Positions 28,084 through 37,069 are shown, counted from the first letter of the stretch. The stretch is DNA of 41,332 nt from Paracoccaceae bacterium (GCA_019090795.1 JAHRVG010000102.1:1-41332), one strand, 5' to 3'. The notes: generated by a model not told the origin, from the letters alone. Numbers and translations: made by a program.

Positions 28084-28729
28084 TTGGAACCTCATAGAAA
28101 TCTTGTTTGTAGATCAACTCTGCCCCCTCGGGTGGCAAAGCCTTAACAAAGGCAGGCCGCGCCTGCATCCGTTCGAAATAGGCAGCGGCATGGGGGAAAC
28201 TCGCCAGTGGCGCAAATTTTTGAGCCCCAAACAACCCGTAACCGATGTTTGTGTCCACGCCTGAAAACTGATCCAGCACGAATTCGCGCCCCTCTAGATG
28301 CCGGTCCAGCACCCCAAGAAGCACCTCAAGACGTTTGCGTTCCAGTTTCATCAGCACAGGAGAGCGCATTTGCGGCTTGAACAACATCACATGTTGTAGT
28401 GTCAGATTGGCCACCAGCGCCCCGATGGTCTCGGAGAAATGCAGCCATTGCAACCAGACCGGCCAGTCGCTGTCCCCCGCACGCCGCCCCAATTCCGGCG
28501 CATAGGTCGCGCACAGATATTCGGTGATTGCCCCGCTTTCGCTAAGCACCACGTCACCGTCCACCAGACAAGGCACCCGCCCTGCTCCAGACAGTTTCAA
28601 ATATTCCAGCTGGCGCAGATCTGGGCCAATCTGATGAACAATCAGATCAAAAGGCAACCCGATTTCATGCAATAACCACAAAGAGCGCATTGAGCGCGCC
28701 TGCGGAACATGATGCAGAGTAAGGGTCAT
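28076..28729 (-). CDS. Glutathione S-transferase family protein
   Basis: A 217-residue protein with an N-terminal thioredoxin-like domain (LTLHHVPQARSMRSLWLLHEIGLPF, then RVPCLVDGDVVLSESGAITEYL with the cis-Pro and the ESxAI glutathione motif) and an all-helical C-terminal domain. The catalytic Ser/Cys position appears as the ARSMRS segment. It overlaps mccA by four bases (ATGA) and the HMG-CoA lyase gene by eight, so it belongs to the leucine operon. Substrate unknown; detoxification of a reactive pathway intermediate is conceivable but is inference. Confidence 0.88.
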   Translation of the reverse strand: MTLTLHHVPQARSMRSLWLLHEIGLPFDLIVHQIGPDLRQLEYLKLSGAGRVPCLVDGDVVLSESGAITEYLCATYAPELGRRAGDSDWPVWLQWLHFSETIGALVANLTLQHVMLFKPQMRSPVLMKLERKRLEVLLGVLDRHLEGREFVLDQFSGVDTNIGYGLFGAQKFAPLASFPHAAAYFERMQARPAFVKALPPEGAELIYKQDFYEVPNG

Positions 28730-30663
28730 TCGACTTCCTCCAGACGGATCAACAACGCCCCATCGACAACCTGATCGCCGGTTGTGGCGGAAACCTCGGC
28801 CACCACCGCGTCGAACGGGGCCGCCAATGTGTGTTCCATTTTCATCGCCTCCAGCACTGCCAGCGGGTCGCCTTTGGCAACTTTCTGTCCATCGCTTACT
28901 GACACGGATTTAACCAAGCCCGGCATCGGCGCGCGGATCAAACCGTCGCCGCCTTCCTCGCCGCCGTCACGTGCCAACAGATCAACCGCGCCAAAGTGAT
29001 GCGCTGCGGGGGCGAAGACACTGACGCCGCCGCTGTGCGGAACCACACGGATATCGCGTTTGCATCCGTCGACAAACCAGCCATCAAGGCGTTCAACCTC
29101 AACCGTATCCTCGCCAATTTCCACGCGATAGCGGTTTTGCCCCAGACAGATCACGACCGCAGACTGTAGTTCATCACGATAGTTGAACCAGACAGTGCGT
29201 CGTGGTGCTTGCCACAGAGAGAACCCCTCAAACGGTTCGCCCTCACCCAGCCCCGCCAGCGCAATCACCCCGATTGCGGTGATTGTGGCATCGGCTTCTT
29301 CTTCGTGGCTGAGCGCGTCAATGCCGCGATCAATCAGGCCTGTATCAACCTTGCCAACGCTGAAATCCCCGTGGGATGCCAGCTTGGAGAGGAACTGCAG
29401 GTTTGTTACCGCGCCCGACACCTCCATGTGGTCCAGCGCATGACGCAGGGCCTGCAAGGCCTGCACGCGATCCGGCCCGTGTACCACCAGCTTGGCAATC
29501 ATCGGGTCGTAATAAGGTGTAATGGTATCGCCCGAACGCACACCGGTTTCTGCCCGTGCACCCTCAGGAAACGCCAAATGGGTTAGCGTGCCGGTAGCCG
29601 GCAAGAAGCCCTTGGGCACATCCTCTGCATATAGCCGCGCTTCAAACGACCAGCCATCAATTGACAGCTCTTCTTGTTTCTTGGGCAGCGGCTCGCCAGC
29701 TGCGACCTTGAGCTGCCATTCGACCAAATCCTGCCCGGTAATAGCCTCCGTCACCGGATGCTCCACTTGCAGGCGGGTGTTCATTTCCATGAACCAAAAC
29801 CCGTCAACGCGCAGCGGGCCGGAACCATCCACGATGAATTCCACCGTGCCCGCACCGCTGTAACCAATGGCCAATGCCGCCTTAACCGCTGCATTACCCA
29901 TAGCGGCGCGCACATCCTCCGTCATATCGGGTGCCGGCGCTTCCTCGATCACTTTTTGATGGCGACGTTGCAGTGAACAATCCCGCTCAAACAGATGCAC
30001 CGCAGCCCCGTGCGAATCGCCGAACACCTGAATTTCAATGTGTCGCGGATTGGTTACGAACTTCTCAACAAGCACCGCATCATTGCCAAAAGCAGTCTTT
30101 GATTCAGAGCGCGCCGAATTCAGCATCGCCTGAAAATCACCAGCTGCCTCAACCAAACGCATGCCTTTACCGCCGCCACCAGCAACCGCTTTGATCAGCA
30201 CCGGATAGCCAATGGCTTCAGCCTCGGACGCCAGCAGCGCATCATCCTGATCTGCCCCGTGATAACCCGGCACAACCGGAACGCCAGCCTCAATCATCAG
30301 CACCTTGGCCGCGTCTTTCAGGCCCATGGAGCGAATAGCATCACCGCTTGGGCCGATAAACGCTAGGCCAGCCGCCGCGACAGCCTCGGCGAAATCGGGG
30401 TTTTCCGACAAGAAACCATAGCCCGGATGGATCGCCTGAGCGCCGGTATCAAGGGCGGCCTGAATGATCCGCTCCGCCTGTAAATAACTGTCGGCAACCG
30501 GGGCCGCACCGATATGAACGGCCTCATTGGCCAACGCCACATGGCGCGCGGATTTGTCTGCATTGGAATAAACCGCGACCGTACCAATGCCTAGGCGGGC
30601 GCAGGTATCAATAACACGACAAGCAATTTCACCACGGTTGGCGATTAGGATTTTAGTGAACAT
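28726..30663 (-). CDS. mccA: Methylcrotonyl-CoA carboxylase, biotin-containing alpha subunit
   Basis: A 645-residue protein with a biotin carboxylase domain (KILIANRGEIACRVIDTC; ATP-grasp loop KAVAGGGGKGMRLVE; FMEMNTRLQVEHPVTE), a BT linker region and a C-terminal biotin carrier domain with LAVLEAMKMEHTLAAPFD; the biotinylated Lys is near residue 608. It carboxylates biotin for the beta subunit in leucine catabolism. Assignment to methylcrotonyl-CoA rather than propionyl-CoA rests on its place between mccB and HMG-CoA lyase and on ivd upstream. BirA encoded at 8414-9157 should modify it. Confidence 0.94.
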   Translation of the reverse strand: MFTKILIANRGEIACRVIDTCARLGIGTVAVYSNADKSARHVALANEAVHIGAAPVADSYLQAERIIQAALDTGAQAIHPGYGFLSENPDFAEAVAAAGLAFIGPSGDAIRSMGLKDAAKVLMIEAGVPVVPGYHGADQDDALLASEAEAIGYPVLIKAVAGGGGKGMRLVEAAGDFQAMLNSARSESKTAFGNDAVLVEKFVTNPRHIEIQVFGDSHGAAVHLFERDCSLQRRHQKVIEEAPAPDMTEDVRAAMGNAAVKAALAIGYSGAGTVEFIVDGSGPLRVDGFWFMEMNTRLQVEHPVTEAITGQDLVEWQLKVAAGEPLPKKQEELSIDGWSFEARLYAEDVPKGFLPATGTLTHLAFPEGARAETGVRSGDTITPYYDPMIAKLVVHGPDRVQALQALRHALDHMEVSGAVTNLQFLSKLASHGDFSVGKVDTGLIDRGIDALSHEEEADATITAIGVIALAGLGEGEPFEGFSLWQAPRRTVWFNYRDELQSAVVICLGQNRYRVEIGEDTVEVERLDGWFVDGCKRDIRVVPHSGGVSVFAPAAHHFGAVDLLARDGGEEGGDGLIRAPMPGLVKSVSVSDGQKVAKGDPLAVLEAMKMEHTLAAPFDAVVAEVSATTGDQVVDGALLIRLEEVE

Positions 30664-30674
30664 GGTTTTTCCCC

Positions 30675-32282
30675 TTACATCCGGAACACGCCAAACTGCG
30701 TGTCCTCTATTTCGCGATCCAAACAGGCCTGCAGTGACAGCGCCAACACGTCTCGGGTCTGGCGCGGGTCAATCACCCCGTCATCCCACAGCCGCGCCGA
30801 ACCATAGAGCGGATGGCTTTGTTCCTCAAACATATCGAGCGTGGGTTGCTTGAAGTCAGCCTCTTCTTGTGCCGACCATTCGCCGCCGCGCCTCTCGATC
30901 CCGTCGCGTTTCACGGTCGCCAAAACGCCCGCAGCTTGTTCGCCACCCATCACAGATATCCGCGCATTGGGCCATGTCCACATGAAGCGCGGGCTGTAGG
31001 CCCGCCCACACATACCGTAATTCCCGGCGCCAAACGAACCTCCGACAACAACCGTGATCTTGGGAACCTTGGTACAGGCCACCGCCGCCACCAACTTGGC
31101 CCCATGGCGGGCGATGCCCTCGGCCTCGTATTTCTGGCCCACCATAAAACCAGTGATGTTTTGCAAGAAAATCAGCGGCACCTTGCGCTGGCTGCACAAT
31201 TCCACGAAATGCGCGCCTTTCTGCGCACTTTCGGAAAACAGGATGCCGTTGTTGGCGATGATACCGCAGGGCATGCCGTCGATATGGGCAAAACCGCAAA
31301 CCAGCGTGGTACCAAAACGTGCCTTGAACTCATCAAACACCGATCCATCCACCACGCGGCCAATCACCTCGCGGATGTCATAGGGCGTTTTTAAGTCGGC
31401 AGGAACTACACCCAGAATTTCATCAGGGTTCAAAACCGGCGGCACAGATTCCTGATAAGCAAGATCAGCCTCTTTTGGCGGGGCCAGCGCCGACACCGCA
31501 GCACGGGCCAGTTCCAGCGCGTGGGCGTCATCATCCGCCAAATAATCCGCAACACCAGAAAGACGGGTGTGAACATCGCCCCCGCCCAGATCCTCGGCCG
31601 TTACCACCTCGCCGGTTGCAGCCTTTACCAAAGGCGGGCCAGCAAGGAAAATAGTACCCTGCTCCTTAACGATGATTGACACATCAGACATCGCGGGAAC
31701 ATAGGCGCCACCAGCGGTACAGGACCCCATTACCACGGCGATTTGCGGGATGCCTTTGCCAGACATATTGGCTTGGTTGTAAAAAATGCGCCCGAAATGT
31801 TCGCGATCCGGAAAAACCTCATCCTGATTGGGCAGGTTCGCCCCGCCGCTATCCACCAGATAAACGCAAGGCAGATGGTTCTGCTCGGCGATTTCCTGTG
31901 CTCGCAGATGTTTTTTCACTGTTAGCGGAAAATAAGTGCCGCCTTTGACGGTCGCGTCATTGCACACCACCATAACCTGACGCCCGTTCACCAGACCAAT
32001 GCCGGTGATCACCCCCGCACCGGGGGCTGCGTCATTATACACGCCATGCGCCGCTGTCAGGCCAACTTCCAGAAACGGCGACCCCGCATCCAGCAGATTC
32101 GCAACCCGCTCGCGTGGCAGCATTTTGCCACGGCTGAGATGCCGCTCGCGCGAACCCTCGCCACCGCCCTCTGCCGCCTGACGAGCGGCCGCCGCGATAA
32201 CATCTATGGCCGCGTGATGGGCGGTTTTATTGGCCTCGTAAGTTTGGCCAGAGGTGGGAGAATTGGTAGTTAGTTGTGCCAT
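30675..32282 (-). CDS. mccB: Methylcrotonyl-CoA carboxylase, carboxyltransferase beta subunit
   Basis: A 535-residue carboxyltransferase of the crotonase-like fold. Marks: [38 protein letters not shown] (acyl-CoA oxyanion loop) in the first half, and [22 protein letters not shown] (the second oxyanion hole) in the second. Transfers carboxyl from biotin to 3-methylcrotonyl-CoA to give 3-methylglutaconyl-CoA. It starts after a 114-base spacer downstream of ivd and lies 11 bases upstream of mccA. Confidence 0.95.
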   Translation of the reverse strand: MAQLTTNSPTSGQTYEANKTAHHAAIDVIAAAARQAAEGGGEGSRERHLSRGKMLPRERVANLLDAGSPFLEVGLTAAHGVYNDAAPGAGVITGIGLVNGRQVMVVCNDATVKGGTYFPLTVKKHLRAQEIAEQNHLPCVYLVDSGGANLPNQDEVFPDREHFGRIFYNQANMSGKGIPQIAVVMGSCTAGGAYVPAMSDVSIIVKEQGTIFLAGPPLVKAATGEVVTAEDLGGGDVHTRLSGVADYLADDDAHALELARAAVSALAPPKEADLAYQESVPPVLNPDEILGVVPADLKTPYDIREVIGRVVDGSVFDEFKARFGTTLVCGFAHIDGMPCGIIANNGILFSESAQKGAHFVELCSQRKVPLIFLQNITGFMVGQKYEAEGIARHGAKLVAAVACTKVPKITVVVGGSFGAGNYGMCGRAYSPRFMWTWPNARISVMGGEQAAGVLATVKRDGIERRGGEWSAQEEADFKQPTLDMFEEQSHPLYGSARLWDDGVIDPRQTRDVLALSLQACLDREIEDTQFGVFRM

Positions 32283-32360
32283 TTCCGGTCCCCTTCAGGA
32301 GAGTTAGCTTTTCAACATTCTTTGGATGTAATCCGCCCCCGACAAAGGGGCGCAGCAAGC

Positions 32361-32386
32361 ACCCCCATGCATTATTGCAAGGGGGT
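32361..32386 (-). other. Intra-operon hairpin between ivd and mccB
   Basis: Arms ACCCCC (32361-32366) and GGGGGT (32381-32386), plus inner TGCA/TGCA pairs with one A-A mismatch and a four-base loop, begin about ten bases after the ivd stop. No U-tract follows on the minus strand, so it more likely stabilises the ivd end of the mRNA or attenuates downstream expression than terminates fully. Confidence 0.55.
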
Positions 32387-32396
32387 ATTTATCCGC

Positions 32397-33560
32397 TTAT
32401 GCTTGCTCTTTCATCAATTCGCGCCCGATCAGCATCCGGCGAATTTCTGATGTACCCGCGCCGATTTCCATCAGCTTGGCATCGCGCATGATACGGCCCA
32501 GCGGGCTGTCGCTCAGATACCCTGCTCCCCCCATGGCCTGCACACCCTGCACAGAAACTTCCATCGCTTTTTCAGACGCATAAAGAACACAAGCAGCGGC
32601 GTCCTGACGGGTTACGGCACCGCGATCACAAGCACTGGCCACAGCATAAACATAGGCCCGGGAGGAGTTCATGGCCGTGTAGATGTCGGCAATTTTACCC
32701 TGCATCAACTGGAAATTCCCGATGCTTTCGCCAAATTGTTTGCGCTCCACCATATAGGGCATGGTGTGATCCAGCACCGAATGCATAATGCCAACGCCAA
32801 TGCCCGACAGAACCACACGTTCATAATCAAGGCCGGACATCAACACGTTAACACCGCGCCCTTCTTCGCCCAGCACGTTTTCAAACGGCACTTCTACGTT
32901 ATCAAAAATCAGCTCGGCAGTGTTGGACCCGCGCATCCCCAACTTGTCAAAATGCGCGCTTGTGGAAAATCCGGCCATTGTTTTCTCGATCAAGAAGGCC
33001 GTCAGGCCGTGTGGGCCGGCATCTGGGTCGGTCTTGGCATAAACCACCAAGGTATTGGCATCCGGGCCGTTGGTGATCCAGTATTTATTGCCGTTCAAAA
33101 CAAAGCGATCGTTCTTTTTCTCGGCACGCAATTTCATTGAAACCACATCAGATCCGGCGCCCGGCTCTGACATCGCCAGCGCACCTACATGCTCACCCGA
33201 AACCAGCTTGGGCAGGAATCTGGCCTTTTGTTCGGCATTCCCGTTGCGGCGGATTTGATTGATACAAAGGTTGGTATCGGCCCCATAGCTCAGCGCGACA
33301 GAGGCCGAGGCACGGGCGATTTCTTCAACAACTATTGTATGGGCCAGATAGCCCATATCCACGCCGCCAAATTCTTCGGGTACTGTAACACCTAGCAAGC
33401 CCAGCTCACCCATTTCTTTCCACAGCTCCGCAGGAAAAATATTCGCCTGATCAATGTCTCCCGCAATCGGGGCGATACGTTCTTGCGCCCAGCGGTGAAC
33501 CATATCACGTAGGGCTTCGATATCTTCGCCACAGGCGAAATTCATGGATGCGGTGAACAT
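32397..33560 (-). CDS. ivd: Isovaleryl-CoA dehydrogenase
   Basis: A 387-residue FAD acyl-CoA dehydrogenase that converts isovaleryl-CoA to 3-methylcrotonyl-CoA, giving electrons to ETF. Marks: [38 protein letters not shown], and [41 protein letters not shown]-type C-terminus. The Glu in [11 protein letters not shown] occupies the position used as catalytic base in isovaleryl-CoA dehydrogenases, which separates it from straight-chain enzymes. It is the first gene of the leucine operon, with GAGG seven bases before the ATG and a strong promoter/operator upstream. Confidence 0.95.
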   Translation of the reverse strand: MFTASMNFACGEDIEALRDMVHRWAQERIAPIAGDIDQANIFPAELWKEMGELGLLGVTVPEEFGGVDMGYLAHTIVVEEIARASASVALSYGADTNLCINQIRRNGNAEQKARFLPKLVSGEHVGALAMSEPGAGSDVVSMKLRAEKKNDRFVLNGNKYWITNGPDANTLVVYAKTDPDAGPHGLTAFLIEKTMAGFSTSAHFDKLGMRGSNTAELIFDNVEVPFENVLGEEGRGVNVLMSGLDYERVVLSGIGVGIMHSVLDHTMPYMVERKQFGESIGNFQLMQGKIADIYTAMNSSRAYVYAVASACDRGAVTRQDAAACVLYASEKAMEVSVQGVQAMGGAGYLSDSPLGRIMRDAKLMEIGAGTSEIRRMLIGRELMKEQA

Positions 33561-33582
33561 TGGTAGACCTCGTGGGATTAAT

Positions 33583-33596
33583 TGAACAGTTGTTCA
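33583..33596. promoter_or_regulatory. Perfect palindrome TGAACA-GT-TGTTCA, leucine-operon operator candidate
   Basis: Six-base arms flank a two-base centre, placed directly against the -10 box and covering the predicted transcription start of ivd. The symmetry and position fit a TetR-type repressor that would be released by a pathway acyl-CoA, but the regulator is not encoded here. Confidence 0.65.
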
Positions 33597-33625
33597 TTTA
33601 TAGCGCGGGAATTAAAACCTGTCCA
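33597..33625 (-). promoter_or_regulatory. Sigma-70 promoter of the ivd-mccB-mccA operon
   Basis: TGGACA (33620-33625), a 17-base spacer, and TATAAA (33597-33602) on the minus strand, each 5/6 to consensus. The predicted start is about 30 bases before the ivd ATG. Confidence 0.75.
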
Positions 33626-33716
33626 GATGTTTTCACATAAACGTAATCGCCACCATCTTTAAACGCTTCAGGGAACCAGTTAGGCTTGACCCATATTGCC
33701 CAACACAGGCCTTGCC

Positions 33717-34319
33717 ATGTTTGATTCACACCTGCGTCCGCTGATCGAGCGCGCACTGCATAAAAGTGCGGTAGCGCTGGCGGCTGGCGGGTTGACGGCC
33801 AATTTTTTGACGGGTCTTGGTTTTGGTGCCAGTATGATCGCTGCGATCTGCGTTGCCAGTGGCGCTTTTCCTTTGGCACTGACCTTTGGCTTTGCCTCAC
33901 GGTTGCTCGACGGGTTGGATGGAATGGTTGCACGGCTGCGTGGGCCTACCCTGCTGGGGGGCTATTTAGACATTCTGGCGGATTTCGCTTTTTACGCCGC
34001 CTTACCGCTGGCATTTGTGATTTATGATCCAACAAGAAACGGCATCGCAGGGGCTGCGTTACTGGCCAGTTTCTTTGTCAACGCCACAAGTTTTCTGGGA
34101 TTTGCCGTATTGGCGGAAAAACAAGGGCAGGAAACTGCAGTAAACGGCGAAAAATCCCACTATCACGCCACCGGATTGATCGAGGGCAGCGAAACCATCG
34201 CCTTTTTCACCCTTTGCCTGATCTGGCCCAGCCTGTTTGCTCCACTTGGGCTGGGATTTGCCGGGCTTGCCACGCTAACGGTTTTGCTCCGCGTCTATAC
34301 TGCCGGAAAACTCTTCTAG
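33717..34319 (+). CDS. CDP-alcohol phosphatidyltransferase family protein
   Basis: A 200-residue membrane enzyme with about six hydrophobic segments. The catalytic CDP-alcohol motif D-x2-D-G-x2-A-R-x8-G-x3-D-x3-D is complete: LLDGLDGMVAR, then GGYLDILADFAFY. It displaces CMP from a CDP-alcohol such as CDP-diacylglycerol. The acceptor cannot be read. I chose the ATG at 33717; a TTG seven codons earlier is possible. Its start diverges from ivd. A strong terminator follows the stop. Confidence 0.9.
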   Translation: MFDSHLRPLIERALHKSAVALAAGGLTANFLTGLGFGASMIAAICVASGAFPLALTFGFASRLLDGLDGMVARLRGPTLLGGYLDILADFAFYAALPLAFVIYDPTRNGIAGAALLASFFVNATSFLGFAVLAEKQGQETAVNGEKSHYHATGLIEGSETIAFFTLCLIWPSLFAPLGLGFAGLATLTVLLRVYTAGKLF

Positions 34320-34332
34320 AACACCCCCAAGA

Positions 34333-34373
34333 AGACAAAAGGCCCGTGAATTTCCTTCACGGGCCTTTTGTCT
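34333..34373. terminator. Bidirectional terminator with an 18-bp perfect stem
   Basis: AGACAAAAGGCCCGTGAA (34333-34350) pairs fully with 34356-34373 around a five-base loop (TTTCC). Both strands have a T-rich descending arm. It separates the convergent phosphatidyltransferase and DsrC-like genes. Confidence 0.92.
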
Positions 34374-34392
34374 AATTCCAGTCGTTAAAGGC

Positions 34393-34731
34393 TCAATAAC
34401 CACCCTTGCGGCGGCTTTCCGGCAGGCCGGCAATCCGGCCACCCTGTTTCGACGGATCCCCCGGAAACAGATCATAGAGATCCTTTTGCTTAATCTTCTC
34501 GCCCCACTCGGTGCTCATCGCCTTGAGGATTGTGCGGGTATTGGGCTGCTTTTGCCCGTTATTAAAGTATTCATCGCGTAGGAAATTAATCAAATCCCAA
34601 TGCTTATCCCCAAGTTCAATGTGTTCTTGCGAAGCAATAAAACGCGCCAGATCTTCACTCCAACTGGTGTGGTCTGCCAGATAGCCGTTGCTGTCGGTTT
34701 CGATTGTTTTGCCTTCGAATTCAATTGCCAT
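34393..34731 (-). CDS. DsrC/TusE-family protein lacking both C-terminal cysteines
   Basis: A 112-residue protein of the DsrC/TusE/DsvC fold. The family core is clear: SWSEDLARFIASQEHIELGDKHWDLINFLRDEYF, QPNTRTILKAM, and DLYDLFPGDPSKQ..RIAGLPES. The usual flexible arm, which carries a reactive Cys near KQAC and a second penultimate Cys (GCV), here reads KQGGRIAGLP then RRKGGY with no cysteine at all. It therefore cannot carry sulfur as a persulfide or trisulfide like DsrC or TusE. Cys-less family members have been suggested to be regulatory (an RspA group, as I recall). GGGAG precedes the ATG at 34731. A two-helix membrane protein gene lies upstream in the same direction. Confidence 0.9.
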   Translation of the reverse strand: MAIEFEGKTIETDSNGYLADHTSWSEDLARFIASQEHIELGDKHWDLINFLRDEYFNNGQKQPNTRTILKAMSTEWGEKIKQKDLYDLFPGDPSKQGGRIAGLPESRRKGGY

Positions 34732-34842
34732 GGTGAGCTCTCCCTATGATTTCTAATAGTAGACACCACACATTCAATAAATGCAATGCTTGATTTTAGC
34801 ACACAACCGCATGATCTGCGGCAAGGTAGAATAAAGGTGAGC

Positions 34843-35157
34843 TTAGTCTTTTGTCTGTACCGGAATAACGGCAAGTTCCGGCGTCATCTCGGGAATTACA
34901 GAAATACGATTCTTGCGCCCGCCTCCGAGCTTGTCGTCCTCGGCCATGCGCATAATCACCATAGCGAACTGTACACCGGCAAAAACAATGCCGTTAAACA
35001 TAAACAGCATCAACACTGCAACCCAGCCCAGATCAGAACTGGACACCAGATGCCACAGGTTGGCAATATTGAGATACAGTAGCCCCGTGACAAACAAGGC
35101 GGAGATTGCGAAACCGATCAGTACGTGGCGAATATAAAGACGGACAAGCTCAGGCAT
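34843..35157 (-). CDS. Two-helix hypothetical membrane protein
   Basis: A 104-residue protein, starting at the ATG at 35157 with AGGAG seven bases upstream; the frame stays open to 35202, but without a ribosome site. Two hydrophobic helices (HVLIGFAISALFVTGLLYLN and VAVLMLFMFNGIVFAGVQFAMVIMRM) are followed by a polar tail with KLGGGRKNRISVIPEM. I do not recognise a named family. It lies 49 bases after the DegT-family gene and 111 bases before the DsrC-like gene; a weak CCGCA/TGCGG hairpin (34807-34821) lies in that spacer. It may be cotranscribed with either neighbour. Confidence 0.75.
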   Translation of the reverse strand: MPELVRLYIRHVLIGFAISALFVTGLLYLNIANLWHLVSSSDLGWVAVLMLFMFNGIVFAGVQFAMVIMRMAEDDKLGGGRKNRISVIPEMTPELAVIPVQTKD

Positions 35158-35206
35158 GGGTATACTCCTCTTCCTCTCGCCTAATATATGACCTTTGCGC
35201 ATCGTT

Positions 35207-36400
35207 TCAACTGCGACCTTTCATCACTTCATCGCGAATGATCCGCGCAATCTGGGCACAATCGGAAAGACTAAAAGTCAGGGGGAGGCGCAAATCCAGC
35301 AATCCAGCCAGCACCCGATCAGTTTGCGGTAACTCTTGGGATGGGGCATAGCGCCAGCTGTCGTGGCGTGAGGTGAAACCGCTGGGCTGATCCGCGCCAA
35401 ACCATTTCAACTCAACCCCGCGCGTGGCCACACGGTTGACAAAATCGTGAATAGCCGCGCCGTCCATTTCAGGCAACAGAAACTGAAACGAGGACATCAC
35501 GTAATCCTCATTGCTGGGCCGCTCAACCAAACGCACAGCAGGGACATTGCGCAAACCGTTTTCAACCTCGCGATAGCGCGCATTCCAAGCCTTGCAACGG
35601 GCGGGCAAATCCTTGAGTTGCGGCCGCAAAATCGCAGCCCGCAGGTTGTCCATGCGACCGGAACAATTGGGGGTATCAAGGCGGATATCCTCAAATACCG
35701 CGCTTGGTGCACCTGCAATATGACGATCAAACAGCATATATGACCCCGACAGCATGGTCGCACGCGCCATTATTTCCGCGTTATCCGTTACCAGCAGGCC
35801 GCCCTCTCCTGAGTTCAGGTGCTTAAATGTTTGTGTGGAATAACAACCGACTACCCCCTGCGTCCCGCTAGCGACCCCATTCCATGCCGCTCCCATGGTA
35901 TGGGCGCAATCCTCAATCACCGCGATGCCCGCTGCGTCACAAACCGCCATCAGGGCTTGCATATCCACCAGATGCCCGCGCATATGGCTGAGCATCAGAA
36001 CCCTAGAGCCGGAACTGGCAATTTTCACCTGTAAATCCGTCAGATCCATCACCAGATGATCCGTTACCTCGACAAACACCGGAACCCCGCCAACACTGGC
36101 AATCGCACCTGGAACCGGGGCGAGAGTAAAGCCATTTGTCAGCACTTTGTCGCCGACCCCAACCCCGACTGCCCGCAACGCCGCCGCCAAGGCATAGCCC
36201 CCCGAGGCCACAGCAAGGCAATATGTCGAGCCAGTGAAAGCCGCGAATTCCTGCTCCAGCAATGCGGCTTCGGAAACCTCTCCCGCGACAATATTATAGC
36301 GGTGCAACCTTCCGTGGCGCATCACCCGAACGGCCGCCTCAATCGCTTCTTCGGGAATTGGCTCCTGTTGGGTGAAGTTGCCGGTGAATACTTCGCTCAT
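35207..36400 (-). CDS. DegT/DnrJ/EryC1/StrS-family PLP aminotransferase
   Basis: A 397-residue PLP-dependent enzyme of the sugar-aminotransferase group. The PLP phosphate-binding region is VASGGYALAAAL, the pyridine-N Asp is in VIEDCAHTMG (near residue 164), and the Schiff-base Lys is in YSTQTFKHLNSGEGG (near residue 193). Members typically transfer an amino group to a nucleotide keto-sugar or act in secondary metabolism. The substrate is unknown. Length is usual. It starts three bases after the phosphoglycolate phosphatase stop and is probably cotranscribed with it, across a divergent spacer from glmU-glmS. Confidence 0.9.
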   Translation of the reverse strand: MSEVFTGNFTQQEPIPEEAIEAAVRVMRHGRLHRYNIVAGEVSEAALLEQEFAAFTGSTYCLAVASGGYALAAALRAVGVGVGDKVLTNGFTLAPVPGAIASVGGVPVFVEVTDHLVMDLTDLQVKIASSGSRVLMLSHMRGHLVDMQALMAVCDAAGIAVIEDCAHTMGAAWNGVASGTQGVVGCYSTQTFKHLNSGEGGLLVTDNAEIMARATMLSGSYMLFDRHIAGAPSAVFEDIRLDTPNCSGRMDNLRAAILRPQLKDLPARCKAWNARYREVENGLRNVPAVRLVERPSNEDYVMSSFQFLLPEMDGAAIHDFVNRVATRGVELKWFGADQPSGFTSRHDSWRYAPSQELPQTDRVLAGLLDLRLPLTFSLSDCAQIARIIRDEVMKGRS

Positions 36401-36403
36401 GTC

Positions 36404-37069
36404 CTAGCCTATCATCCGGTCCATAAGATCGGGCAGATCATCGTAGTGATCCAACAGCGCCTCAGGTGCCAGATCACGCACCCCCTGCCCGTCCGGCCCA
36501 AAAGTTACCAGAACGCAAGGCACATCGGCATTTTTCGCCGCATTGCGATCTGTAACAGTGTCGCCAATTAGTGCCGAACGCGTAGCCGAGCCGCCAAGAT
36601 CGGAAATCGTGCGCAACAAATGTTGCGGATCAGGCTTGCGCACAGGCAGGCTATCGGCCCCCAGAAGCGCCCCGAACAAAGGCCGTATCCCCAGATTTGT
36701 CACCAGAGTCTCGGCCAGTCCAACCGGTTTATTTGTGCAAATCCCCAAGCGATAACCGCGTGATTTCAGGGTTTCCAATGCGGCCACGACATTGGGGTAT
36801 AATGTTGTATATGTGTCAATATGATCTGAATAATGGCCTATCAGCCGAGGAAATTCCCTATCAACATCGCTTTCGTCCCATTTTTGATCCAACCGATCAA
36901 ACCCCAGTCGCAGCATTGCACGCCCCCCCGCAAAGGCGGTTTTGGCGTCCTTGACCGGATCCAGCTGCGCGCCTTCACCCATCGTGACAAAACACCCGTT
37001 TGCTGCGGCGATCAAATCCGCACTGGTATCGGCAAGCGTACCATCAAGATCGAAAATCACATTTTTCAT
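36404..37069 (-). CDS. gph: Phosphoglycolate phosphatase, HAD family
   Basis: A 221-residue haloacid-dehalogenase phosphatase. Motif I is VIFDLDGTLADTSADL (nucleophile Asp), motif II is LGICTNKP, motif III Lys is in VRKPDPQHL, and motif IV is LIGDTVTDRNAA. The cap insertion with FAGGRAMLRLGFDRL fits phosphoglycolate phosphatase. It would remove 2-phosphoglycolate formed in DNA repair or by Rubisco oxygenation. I chose the ATG at 37069; the in-frame extension to 37429 is not homologous and overlaps glmU. Confidence 0.88.
   Translation of the reverse strand: MKNVIFDLDGTLADTSADLIAAANGCFVTMGEGAQLDPVKDAKTAFAGGRAMLRLGFDRLDQKWDESDVDREFPRLIGHYSDHIDTYTTLYPNVVAALETLKSRGYRLGICTNKPVGLAETLVTNLGIRPLFGALLGADSLPVRKPDPQHLLRTISDLGGSATRSALIGDTVTDRNAAKNADVPCVLVTFGPDGQGVRDLAPEALLDHYDDLPDLMDRMIG

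Noticed and set aside
34756-34786. TTGCAT and TACTAT on the minus strand upstream of the DsrC-like gene
   Set aside because: The spacer is 19 bases and the boxes are weak; not enough to report as a promoter.
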